A stretch of DNA of 64,000 nucleotides. Source: Burkholderiales bacterium (GTDB lineage: Bacteria; Pseudomonadota; Gammaproteobacteria; Burkholderiales; Nitrosomonadaceae). Of the stretch, positions 1 to 10,400 are shown piece after piece (position 1 is the first letter of the stretch; the number at the start of each line of letters is the position of its first letter). Location of the stretch: contig JACKLR010000001.1 of NCBI GenBank assembly GCA_024235795.1, forward strand, positions 124,001 through 188,000, read 5' to 3'. Both the position numbers and the translations under genes were made by a program. Below the pieces are notes generated by a model. The model saw nothing but the letters and a program-made list of their open reading frames with translations. It was not told the origin of the DNA and ran no database searches.

Positions 1-1381
1 AACCTTTCAGGCGGGATTGCGTAGTTTCGTCAATGAGGCACGCTTACTAGCACAATTTGATCATCCTTCATTGATTGAAGTATTTCGTTTCTGGGAAAGT
101 AACGGGACTGCATATATGGCAATGCCTTTCTACCAGGGTGAAACGCTTAAAGAAATGTTGCGAAAAATGCAAAACCCACCCGAAGAAGCATGGCTAAAGT
201 TTTTACTTGAACATCTTATTGACGCGATCGATGTACTCCACAAAGCGCAATGTTTTCACCGTGACATATCTCCAGATAACATTTTGATTCTGCCCGATAG
301 AAATCCTGTACTTCTGGATTTTGGCGCCGCACGTCATGTCATTAATAATATGACACATTCTTTAACCGTTATTCTTAAACCCGGTTTTGCGCCTATCGAA
401 CAATACGGTGAAATTGCAACCATGAGACAAGGTGCATGGACGGATATTTATGCGCTTGCCGCAGTTATCTATCAGGCCATAACCGGTAAAACGCCAGTTC
501 CTTCTGTAAGCCGCGTGGTATCAGACACACTGGTACCTCTCAGTGAACTGGCAGCTAATAAATACAGTACAGACTTTCTGAAAGCTATCGATACAGCGCT
601 GTCGGTCCGACCTGAAGACCGCCCGCAAAGTGTAGATGAGTTTCGTAATCTTCTTGGTTTAAAGTCAAATCAACCGGGCAATCATTCAAAACCGTTTACC
701 ATCAAGAAAAATCAATCCAAAAAAATATTTATATTTTCGAGTATTGTATTATTAACATTTGCTGTCTTTATCCCTTATTTCATTCAGGATGATACCGAAT
801 CCACCCAAACTACTAATCCGACACAACACAAACCAGCTGTTCAAAAAAAGAAAAACTACACTCCCCTGAACGCTTTAAATGAAATTCTGGAAAAACGCGA
901 CATCAACCACGCTGTTTCTATCTCTATAAAGAAAGCAAAAGTCCGTATTGGTTTGGATCCGCTGCAGTTCAGCATTAACTCGTCAAGAAACGGTTATGTT
1001 TATTTATTGATGGTGGGTACCAACCAAAGCGACTTTTATCTGCTTTTTCCGAATAAAATCGATTCGAATAACACGATAAAAGCTGATATCCCTTTAAATC
1101 TGCCACGTCCAGAATGGAAAATGCTTGCAGATGGACCACCGGGCACCAATCATTTCGCCATCATTGTTTCTGATAACCAACGTGATTTTAGTTCTGCGGG
1201 ACTAACTGGCATAGATCCATTTGCCAAATTTCCGTTCCAACAGGCAAAGCTGTTATATCAAAATTATTCTGGAATACAACCGCTATTTGCAGGCGAGGCA
1301 ATCTGTCCTGAAACGAGTATAGATAATTGCTCAAATTCCTATGGTGCGACTGTTTTTTCCATAGAAGAAATCCAGTCCTGA
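1..1381 (+). CDS. Ser/Thr protein kinase, membrane-anchored, 5'-truncated by window edge
   Basis: Hanks-type kinase that probably phosphorylates the neighbouring FHA protein. The reading frame is open to the first base, so the true start and the ATP-binding lysine lie outside the window; the TTG at 17 is not credible as a start. Visible motifs are the EARLLAQFDHPSL helix region, the catalytic loop HRDISPDNIL, the Mg-binding DFG in LLDFGAARH, and PGFAPIEQYG in the activation segment. A single membrane helix follows (about residues 238-258, IFIFSSIVLLTFAVFIPYFI). The C-terminal part (NGYVYLLMVGTNQSDFYLLF) resembles DUF4384, often found on T6SS-linked kinases of the PpkA type. It converges on the OmpA, phosphatase and FHA genes, which together form the usual T6SS phosphorylation module. 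Kinase assignment is firm; the T6SS link is inference from neighbours. Confidence 0.88.
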   Translation, partial: TFQAGLRSFVNEARLLAQFDHPSLIEVFRFWESNGTAYMAMPFYQGETLKEMLRKMQNPPEEAWLKFLLEHLIDAIDVLHKAQCFHRDISPDNILILPDRNPVLLDFGAARHVINNMTHSLTVILKPGFAPIEQYGEIATMRQGAWTDIYALAAVIYQAITGKTPVPSVSRVVSDTLVPLSELAANKYSTDFLKAIDTALSVRPEDRPQSVDEFRNLLGLKSNQPGNHSKPFTIKKNQSKKIFIFSSIVLLTFAVFIPYFIQDDTESTQTTNPTQHKPAVQKKKNYTPLNALNEILEKRDINHAVSISIKKAKVRIGLDPLQFSINSSRNGYVYLLMVGTNQSDFYLLFPNKIDSNNTIKADIPLNLPRPEWKMLADGPPGTNHFAIIVSDNQRDFSSAGLTGIDPFAKFPFQQAKLLYQNYSGIQPLFAGEAICPETSIDNCSNSYGATVFSIEEIQS

Positions 1382-1399
1382 TATTGATTTTCGCAAAGA

Positions 1400-1942
1400 C
1401 TATCGCTCGTCTGCTCTAACGATTGTCACGCGCCTGTTTTCTGGCGCTATCGGATTGTCACGATTAATCAATTCGCTGTAACCTTTACCCACCGCAACAA
1501 GCCTTTCACGATTGACGTTGTGCTTCCATACCAAATAATCCTTAACAGCTTCAGCTCGCGCCTGTGACAAATTCTGATTTAAAATAAAACTGCCACGTGG
1601 ATCTGTATGTCCCTCAATGACAAATTTCAAATCAGCCAGCTTGTCCATATTTAATGCCCGCCCGACTTTATCCAGTGCATAAATCGCATCGTCTGTTAAA
1701 ACAGCAGAATTGGTCTTAAATGTAATCATCATAGACGCACTGGCCGGACCATCAGGCAGTGATTCAGGCTCACTTCGAAATACCTTGATACTCCGGGTGC
1801 GAATACTTCTCTCTGGCGCCAGCATTTCGATCAATCCAGCCTCGGTGACCTCATCAGGACTCAATACATTTCCAGATTGCCCTTTAACAGAAAAAACCGA
1901 AAAGCAGACCAGGATCAAAACCAGCCATGATAATTTCTTCAT
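1400..1942 (-). CDS. OmpA-family peptidoglycan-binding protein
   Basis: Protein of 180 residues with an N-terminal signal segment (MKKLSWLVLILVCFSVFSV) and a C-terminal OmpA/MotB domain. Key signature pieces are IEGHTDPRGS, NQNLSQARAEAVKDYL and the closing NRRVTI. Proteins of this type anchor envelope structures to peptidoglycan. A GTG lies four codons upstream, but the ATG at 1942 is preferred because GAGG sits seven bases before it. It is the last gene of the minus-strand group after the FHA protein and phosphatase, so it may stabilise a secretion apparatus. That role is inferred. Confidence 0.85.
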   Translation of the reverse strand: MKKLSWLVLILVCFSVFSVKGQSGNVLSPDEVTEAGLIEMLAPERSIRTRSIKVFRSEPESLPDGPASASMMITFKTNSAVLTDDAIYALDKVGRALNMDKLADLKFVIEGHTDPRGSFILNQNLSQARAEAVKDYLVWKHNVNRERLVAVGKGYSELINRDNPIAPENRRVTIVRADER

Positions 1943-1996
1943 TTTGCACCTCACGTTTATTGAAAAATAAAACTCGAGTTTAGTCTTTAAAAATTA

Positions 1997-2794
1997 CTAG
2001 CCACCTATTTGCGTTGTATCTTCATCTGAATCACCGCACCATACCACAACAGCAGAATAATTATCTTGCCCCTCACCACCACGCCGCAACACCTGTGTTT
2101 CCAGCATTGTCAGCCAGGAATTCGCAGAATTTGCTTTCTGCAGCAGCCGTTCCATCTCGTTTTCTTCGACATATTCCCATAACCCATCCGAACAAAGCAA
2201 AAAAACATCACCCTCACAAACTGAAAAAGGTTCTGGAACCGTCTCAAATTCAAAATGATTTTTATCGCCCATAGCCGCATATAACTGATTTCGCCCCGGA
2301 GCAGACCGAATCATTTCCGGTTTCAAATACCCGGCTTCCACCATCATCTGTGGCACGCTATGGTCTTTCGTTTGCTTAATGACGCGTCCATTTCGGAAAC
2401 AATAAAGTCGGGAATCACCAATATTTCCCCAGCACGCTTTATTTTGCTTGCTGTCAATCGTCAGAATGACAGCAGTCGTGCGCATTGAACTTAAGCTGGA
2501 ATTCTTGATTTGTTCATTCAATACCGCATTATTACCTTTATGCATTAATAATTTAATATTATCAATGCTGCACTGCGGCGATTTTTTGAACGCTTCCAGG
2601 ACATGCTCAACAGAAAGTTTCGAAGCAATTGCGCCACCTTCATGTCCGCCGAGTCCATCGGACAAAATACAACAACTGATATCTGCAACGGTATAATAAC
2701 CGCAAGCGTCCTCGTTAGCCCTTCGTCCGCCCGGTTTCGACAATGTCACAATTGTAAGCTGCATGCCAAATTTCGGTGCATTACAGGAACACAT
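1997..2794 (-). CDS. PP2C-family Ser/Thr protein phosphatase
   Basis: Metal-dependent phosphatase of 265 residues. The metal-binding motifs of the family are present: RRANEDA near the N terminus, SDGLGGHEGG, GNIGDSRLY, CSDGLWE and GQDNYSAVVV. In T6SS clusters the PppA-type phosphatase reverses phosphorylation of the FHA protein by the PpkA kinase, and the kinase (converging) and FHA gene (immediately upstream) are both here. The start could be the first ATG or the ATG eleven codons later (MQLTIVT); neither has a convincing Shine-Dalgarno sequence. The family call is firm, the pathway role comes from context. Confidence 0.88.
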   Translation of the reverse strand: MCSCNAPKFGMQLTIVTLSKPGGRRANEDACGYYTVADISCCILSDGLGGHEGGAIASKLSVEHVLEAFKKSPQCSIDNIKLLMHKGNNAVLNEQIKNSSLSSMRTTAVILTIDSKQNKACWGNIGDSRLYCFRNGRVIKQTKDHSVPQMMVEAGYLKPEMIRSAPGRNQLYAAMGDKNHFEFETVPEPFSVCEGDVFLLCSDGLWEYVEENEMERLLQKANSANSWLTMLETQVLRRGGEGQDNYSAVVVWCGDSDEDTTQIGG

Positions 2795-2893
2795 TTATTT
2801 TAGCAACCCACACTTCCAGTCTTCCCGGGATATTCCCTTATACAACCATACTTTGTTTTGGCAATTGAAAACTTGCCAAATAAAATGAAACGG

Positions 2894-4399
2894 TTATTTT
2901 TTATCTGCAAACTTTGCAACTTGTTCCTCATAGGCTCTAAGAAATTCTTTGCCAAATAGAATGTGAAAATCCTCTTCGGCTTCTCTTGATATTTCTTCGT
3001 ATCGTTCTGTATAGGAATCCCAAAATTTGGCCTTGCGGTTGCCTGGGATAAGCTTGTCCATCAAGGTCACTTTAGTAAATCGTCTTTCCAATCTGGATGG
3101 CTTGAATTTTTCCAGCAAACCCGCCAGTGCAGCACGCATGCCCGCCATAAAACCAAATTGATGCGAACGCAAGTCCTCATACGCGTCTCTGATAGCTTGC
3201 TCAGGCGCCATAAACCCCTTACTCTGCTGTGCCAACAAATGCATTAACGCCGTTTCCACATCCGGAGAAAATTTAAGCGGGTTATTCTCTTTCGGTGCTA
3301 TCAATGTCATATTCGCTCGCATCTCCTGTTTGGTCATCGAACGCGCCAGCAATAAATCTAAAGTTCCCTGCGTTGATGTCCGCAGTATCAACCCAACCCG
3401 ATACAAAAATTCAGGCGTTAATTCACGTTGCAGATTCCTGCCTTGCACTCCCGCTCCCGCCAGAAAAGCATCCAATAACGATGAATCTCCGGCCGGAAAT
3501 TGCTGTCCTGGTGAAACAGCAGCAGGTTGTTGCGGATTTTTGACTTCATCTTCAAACTGCCGCTTGGGTGGGTCAAATGAACCATGCAATTCCGGAGCGT
3601 CATCACGCTGCACGTGAAATTCAGGTTGCCCATTCTTTTTAGCCGCATCGTCGAGTACCAGAAGCGGGTCGATATTGCTCATATCCGGTTGTTTTGGCAA
3701 GTCATCCAATGGTGTTTTGGTTTTAATATAGCCATCTATACCTTGCTCACTACGTTGTGCTGCTTGATCATTGAACAAGTCATCTGACTTTTTTTCTGAA
3801 AGCAAATCACCAGACATCCCATCTGAAGGCGGCAAATCAGCAAAGGGATCATAGCTCTCAGGTATCAACCCGGACACCCCTTCTTGTGATTTATTTTTCT
3901 CAAACGGGTCGGCGAAAGGATCTGTTGAATCCTGATGACGCCCAATTAAATCGGATTCCCGTGATTTTTCTGCGGAATGTTGCTTCCTATCAGAAGATGC
4001 CTCAGCCGGTTCAGCAAAGAAATCCATACCAGGATTTTGATTATCCAGATTAATTTTGTCGGCGCTGCTCAAAAGCGAATCAACCGATTCTTCTTCCGCA
4101 ATGACTCGCATGACATAACCACCGATGCGAATCTCATCGCCTGCTTTTATCGCTTCACTTTGCTCCTTCTCCAGCGGTTGCCCATTCAATATTACCGGCG
4201 TCGCGCTACCGTGATTGCAGAGATGATAGCGTCCATGTCGATAATCAATACTCGCATGCAGCCTGGAAATATGTTTTTCAGGATCAGGTAGAACCAGGGT
4301 GCTGTTTTCTGCACGGCCGATAGTGCCGCCGAGTTCGTCGAACGTAGCTTCGAGTGGTTGAAATCCTTTATTACTAGAGATGACTTGAACTTTGATCAT
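2894..4399 (-). CDS. tagH: Type VI secretion-associated FHA-domain protein, TagH-type
   Basis: 501-residue protein with an N-terminal forkhead-associated domain (about residues 20-100; GGTIGRAENSTLVL, HISRLHASIDY), which binds phosphothreonine. A low-complexity linker rich in Asp, Pro and Ser follows (about 110-310), with repeated DPFAD-like pieces. The C-terminal conserved TagH/ImpI domain (about 310-490) includes LDAFLAGAGV, LTPEFLYRVGLILR, FSPDVETALMHLL and LERRF. In characterised systems this protein is the kinase substrate that triggers T6SS assembly. It heads the minus-strand group with the phosphatase and OmpA protein. No T6SS sheath or membrane-complex genes are in view; they may lie to the left. 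Confidence 0.85.
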   Translation of the reverse strand: MIKVQVISSNKGFQPLEATFDELGGTIGRAENSTLVLPDPEKHISRLHASIDYRHGRYHLCNHGSATPVILNGQPLEKEQSEAIKAGDEIRIGGYVMRVIAEEESVDSLLSSADKINLDNQNPGMDFFAEPAEASSDRKQHSAEKSRESDLIGRHQDSTDPFADPFEKNKSQEGVSGLIPESYDPFADLPPSDGMSGDLLSEKKSDDLFNDQAAQRSEQGIDGYIKTKTPLDDLPKQPDMSNIDPLLVLDDAAKKNGQPEFHVQRDDAPELHGSFDPPKRQFEDEVKNPQQPAAVSPGQQFPAGDSSLLDAFLAGAGVQGRNLQRELTPEFLYRVGLILRTSTQGTLDLLLARSMTKQEMRANMTLIAPKENNPLKFSPDVETALMHLLAQQSKGFMAPEQAIRDAYEDLRSHQFGFMAGMRAALAGLLEKFKPSRLERRFTKVTLMDKLIPGNRKAKFWDSYTERYEEISREAEEDFHILFGKEFLRAYEEQVAKFADKK

Positions 4400-4440
4400 G
4401 AATGAAATTGTATTAATTTAAAATAACCACAATAGAGGCT

Positions 4441-7400
4441 TTATCCAGCGGGTGGTAAAAGTTCTTGTGCAACTTGCAAATTCCCATCGACAATATCTAA
4501 AGTAGCAAAAAAACCATCCGGAACTGTCGGGGGATAACCAACCAAGGCAATGACAGTATCTGACCCTGCATCGTATGTAAAAATATCATCATCATGACCT
4601 CTCTGAACTATATACCATGCATCACTTCCTGCAATTGAATTACCGTTTAACCTGAGATACACAGTATCACCACTATTATCAAATGCGTTGTCATTATTAA
4701 TAACCGCATTCCTGATATCATCAGCCAAGGAAGTAGAAGTTATTCCACTTGAAGCACTAAAACCCAAAAAAGTCAAATCAGTTCCATTTAATGGATCAAT
4801 CGCTAAGTCGAAGTCAAGGATATCTCCAATACCTATGTTGTTGATACGATCAAGGCTTGTATTCAAAGAATCACCAGCACCAAATATGAAAGTATCATTA
4901 CCATCCCCACCGTCGAGTTCGTCAGCACCAAAACCACCTGTTATGCTGTCATTACCACTTCCCCCATTAATAATGTCGTCTCCAGTATCACCATTAAGTG
5001 AATCTGCACCTTCCTGACCATTAATGGTGTCATTTCCACTGCCTCCGGTTATTAAATCATCACCAAAATTTCCGAAAATTGTATCATCTCCCGCGCCAGC
5101 GAAAATTGTGTCTCCGAAAGAACCAGTACTAATAATTTCGCTACCGAAACCACCAAACACAAACGTCTCTTCACTCTGTTGTGAAAAATCTAAGACATGA
5201 TTTCCAGAAGAAACTCCAGCAGAAGTTCTTGCATCAACACGAAAAATATCCGGCACAGCTGTGGGAACAGTATATGTAAGATTTAAATCCGAAGGTCCGG
5301 AAATATTGATTGTATGTGTAGCTATCAGAGCCTCACCACTCAATGTGACATTGTTTCTCAAACCTGATGACGATATATTGAGCACATCAACTGAAAAAGT
5401 CATGGGTGATGGATTATTAATCCCGATCACTCCTCCAGCATTCTCCAAATTGAGTGACATAAAATCATTCGATCCAGATAAGGCATCATCAGTATAGTTA
5501 ACAGTTGTAACAGAATTAGTATTTCTCAAACCCAATCCAATGATATTACCAACGTTATTAAGTGATAGTGCATCAATACTAGATATCGAATTGACGTTTG
5601 TTGCGCCGATAATTTGAGACATATCCAGCGTATCAGCTGACAGTGATGTAATATCAAGATTCTCAACATTTGCAATTGCGGGATTAATTGTTACTGCATC
5701 CGTTGCTCCAATCTCAAGTAAAGCTGTATCTATACCTTCCCCGCCGTCTATAATATCAAAACTCTGTAATGTCTCTTCTCGCAAGTTGCCTAGTGGATGG
5801 CCTGTTATTGCAACCGGCCCAAGGAAAATATCGTTGTCAGCTGTTCCAATAACGTTATCCTGATTTGTTGTGAGCGAAATTGTCTGGGCAGTAGTATCAA
5901 CCCCCTTATTTTGTAAAAAAGCTAATGCTTCTGCTTCCGTTGATGGGGATCTTGAGGTAACTCCATCGAGTACAGATTGTAATTCAGACAAACTACTGGA
6001 AGAATTATTTCTTGAATAAATGTCAGCAACCAGCTCCTTGTTGTTAAGCAACTCCGCAATTTCAACAAATTCAAAAGAAAGGGTATCTCCTTGAGAAAGA
6101 AAATCGACTATATTGTAAATGATGCTACCAAATCCCATACCACTGTCAATGGAAGCTGTAATGAATTCAGCAAATTGAGAAGCTGGGCTTCCATCAACAC
6201 CATCTGGAGTTAATCCAAGATGGCCCATCAATATCTCAGCTTGTTCTGCGGAAGTAGTTGCAGTAGCCATAATATTTGCAAATAGCGGATGATCAGCGAG
6301 ATAATCTGCAATCTGTGCAATAGTCACCCCACTATCAACAACATCTTCAAAGGCTGTAAGATTGGCTTTGCCAGGCGCGGCATCAAAAAAACCTATATAA
6401 AGCTGCGTCAAGGAGATATTGCTTCTATCAAGCAAATTAGTTGACTGTGTAAGTGTTTGATCTGCCACTACTGCTTGCACTGTGTAAGACTCTGGAGACT
6501 CAACTAACCCGTCATCTATACCCGTAACGTCATATGTTGCCGATGTACCACCCTCGGGAATAGTAACCGTCACAGGGTTGAATGTTCCAGCAACAAAATC
6601 ACTTAAGTTGGTTGTGCCCGTGCCCTGATCCGCTGCTTGGGAATTTCCAGGCATAACAGTGAAAACAACATCAGTATCTTGAGCAACAGGTGCACTAGCT
6701 GTGACTGTAAATGTAAGTGCAGTACCTTCAGCTACCGAATCAGCTTCAGCAGTCAATACAAAACTACGTGGAATTGGCACCTGTACGGTATCCGATACCG
6801 GTACAGTTTGATCGCTGTCTGCCGTCGCTGTATTGTCGATAAAGCCTGCAATAGAATCTTCAACTGTACCGTTGCTGTCAATGTCGGCCTGTGTAAGCGT
6901 GTAGCTAGTCGGAATGTTCTGCACGCCTTCCGGCGCAAGGCTTCCAATCACTGTGTTCAGGCCAGTCAGGGGGTCGGTCACTACAATATTGGTGAGCGCC
7001 AGGTTGCCTGTGTTACTGACCACCAGCCTGTAATCAATGACTTCACCAGCCGCATTCAAAACCCCATCGCCTGCTGCATCAATGCTGACGACCTGCTTAT
7101 CTAACACCAATTGCGGTATCACCAGCGGCACCTGCTCGGTATCTGCAGCCGGATCAGTCTGGTCGCTGTCTGCGAACGCCGTGTTGTCGATAAAGCCAGC
7201 AATCTCATCCTGAACTGTGCCGTTGCTGTCAATATCGGCCTGTGTAAGTGTGTAGCTTGTGGCAAAGTTTTGCACACCTCCTGGCGCGAGAATATCTATC
7301 ACTTCACTCATATTCGTCAGCGGATCAATCACTACAATATTGGTTAACACCATGTTACCGGCATTACTCACCAGAATATTGTAGTCAATGATGTCACCGG

Positions 7401-10400
7401 CCGCATTCAGAATCCCATCTCCTGCAGCATCAACGTCGACGACCTGCTTATTTAACACCAATCGCTGTATGACCAGCGGCACCTGCTCTGTATCAGCAAC
7501 TGGATCGGTCTGATCGCTGTCTGCGAACGCCGTGTTGTCTATAAAGCCTGCAATCTCATCCTGAACTGTGCCGTTGCTGTCAATATCGGCCTGTGTAAGT
7601 GTGTAGTTGGTGGCAAAATCCTGCACGCTCCCCGGTGCAAGACTTTCGATCACCGTGTTAAAACCCGTCAGCGGATCTTGTACTCTAACATTAGTGAGCG
7701 CCTGATTGCCCGTGTTACTCACCACCAGCCTGTAATCAATCACCTCGCCAACTGCATTCAGAATCCCGTCTCCAGCTGCATCAATGCTTACGACCTGCTT
7801 ATCTAACACCAATCGTGGCACGATCACCAACGGCACCTGCTCTGTATCCGAGACCGGCAAGGTCTGGTCGCTTTCTGCTATTGCGGTGTTATCGATGGCA
7901 TCGTCGCCGCCGCCCCGGTTATCAAAGTCAGCCTGTGTGAGCGTGTAGCTGGTTGGAATGTTTTGAACACTGCCTGGCGCCAGATCACCTACCTCTATGG
8001 CATCAGCTGTCAGCGGATCAAACACCTCAACATTGGTCAACGTTGTATTGCCCGTGTTACTTACCACAATATTGTAGTTAATGATGTCACCGGCTGCATT
8101 CAGCACACCATCGCCAGCAACATCCACGCCCGTTACCTGTTTGTCAATTACCAATAACAGTCGTTCTATCGGCACCTGCTCGGTATCAGCAACCGGTTCA
8201 GTCTGATCGCTGTCTGCGAACGCCGTGTTGTCGATAAAGCCTGCAATCTCATCCTGAACTGTGCCGTTGCTGTCAATATCGGCCTGTGTAAGTGTGTAGT
8301 TGGTGGCAAAATCCTGCACGCTCCCCGGTGCAAGACTTTCGATCACCGTGTTAAAACCCGTCAGCGGATCTTGTACTCTAACATTAGTGAGCGCCTGATT
8401 GCCCGTGTTACTCACCACCAGCCTGTAATCAATCACCTCGCCAACTGCATTCAGAATCCCGTCTCCAGCTGCATCAATGCTTACGACCTGCTTATCTAAC
8501 ACCAATCGTGGCACGATCACCAACGGCACCTGCTCTGTATCCGAGACCGGCAAGGTCTGGTCGCTTTCTGCTATTGCGGTGTTATCGATGGCATCGTCGC
8601 CGCCGCCCCGGTTATCAAAGTCAGCCTGTGTGAGCGTGTAGCTGGTTGGAATGTTTTGAACACTGCCTGGCGCCAGATCACCTACCTCTATGGCATCAGC
8701 TGTCAGCGGATCAAACACCTCAACATTGGTCAACGTTGTATTGCCCGTGTTACTTACCACAATATTGTAGTTAATGATGTCACCGGCTGCATTCAGCACA
8801 CCATCGCCAGCAACATCCACGCCCGTTACCTGTTTGTCAATTACCAATAACAGTCGTTCTATCGGCACCTGCTCGGTATCAGCAACCGGTTCAGTCTGAT
8901 CGCTGTCTGCGAACGCCGTGTTGTCGATAAAGCCTGCAATCTCATCCTGAACTGTGCCGTTGCTGTCAATATCGGCCTGTGTAAGTGTGTAGCTGGTGGC
9001 AAAGTTTTGCACACCTCCTGGCGCGAGAATATCTATCACTTCACTCATATTCGTCAGCGGATCAATCACTACAATATTGGTTAACACCATGTTACCGGCA
9101 TTACTCACTAGAATATTGTAGTCAATGATGTCACCAGCCGCATTCAGAACCCCGTCTCCCGCAGCATCAACGCTGACAACCTGCTTATCTAACACCAATT
9201 GCGGTATGACCAGCGGCACCAGTTCTGTATCAGCAACTGGATCAGTCTGATCGCTGTCTGCGAACGCTGTGTTGTCAATGTCATCATCACCGCCGCCCCG
9301 GTTATCAATATCAGCCTGGGTCAACGTATAACGCGTAGCAAAATCTTGCACCCCCCCCGGTGCAAGGCTCTCGATCACCGTGTTCAAGCCAGTCAGGGGG
9401 TCGGTCACTACAATATTGGTGAGCGCCAGGTTGCCTGTGTTACTGACCACCAGCCTGTAATCAATGACTTCACCAGCCGCATTCAAAACCCCATCACCTG
9501 CTGCATCAATGCTGACGACCTGCTTATCTAGCACCAACGCAGGTTGTGCATCCAGCAAATTGGTCGTCCTGGTCAAGGTCTGGTGACCAACAACCGCAGA
9601 AACCGCGTAGGTTTCAGGCAATTCGACAATATCATCAATTAAACCTGTTACATCAAAAGTTGCTGTCGTCTGACCTGCAGGAATAGTAACGGATAATGGA
9701 TTAAATGTTCCTGCGGGAAAATCATTCAAATTGGTAGTGTTTGTCCCCTGGTCGGGCGCCTGGGAATTACCCGGTAGCACAGTAAAAATAACTTCTGTAT
9801 CTTCCGCGACAGGCTCACTGGTCGTAACCGTATATGTCAGTGGCAAACCTTCAACTACCGAATCATCTGCGGTAAAAGTAAAGTCAATAGCATCCTCAAC
9901 AATGAGATCGATTTCTTCAACCACCCGAGTATTGCCATCCGCATCCGTTGCCATGATACCCAATGTCACTTCGTTCGGCAGTATCTCGAAATCGTTCAGC
10001 GCGGATGCAACGCCCGCTTCCGTCAGAATAACCCGCTTCGCTTCATCAATTGCAAAATAGCCATTTTCGTTATTAAAATAATCACTTCCGTTATCAGTAA
10101 CTATCTCGAAATTTGTTAACTCACTATTATTAACCTCATTGATTGTTTTAATAATGTAGCCGGCAATCTGATTTTCATTATAACTTACTGCAGACCGCGG
10201 AATCGTAAAACCAATTGTTGCAAAATCCAATACATCCGAATCAATAATGCCCTCAAATGGAATGAAAAATTCAGTATCAACAAACGCACCGGGATCAATT
10301 AAAACGGCATAGTGTGCATTAGGTGATAAATCATTTTCCGGATTAATAGTAACGGTATCGCCAGTAATGCTGATTTGGGAATTCTCAACTGGAATTGTGG

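Noticed and set aside
7963..8850. Two identical 64-codon plus-strand frames (7963-8157 and 8656-8850)
   Set aside because: They are antisense shadows of the duplicated DUF11 repeats; their identity reflects the 693-bp duplication.
6600..9560. Regular repeats that could suggest a CRISPR-like array
   Set aside because: The period is about 300-360 bp, in frame, and encodes DUF11 domains; no short direct repeats with unique spacers.
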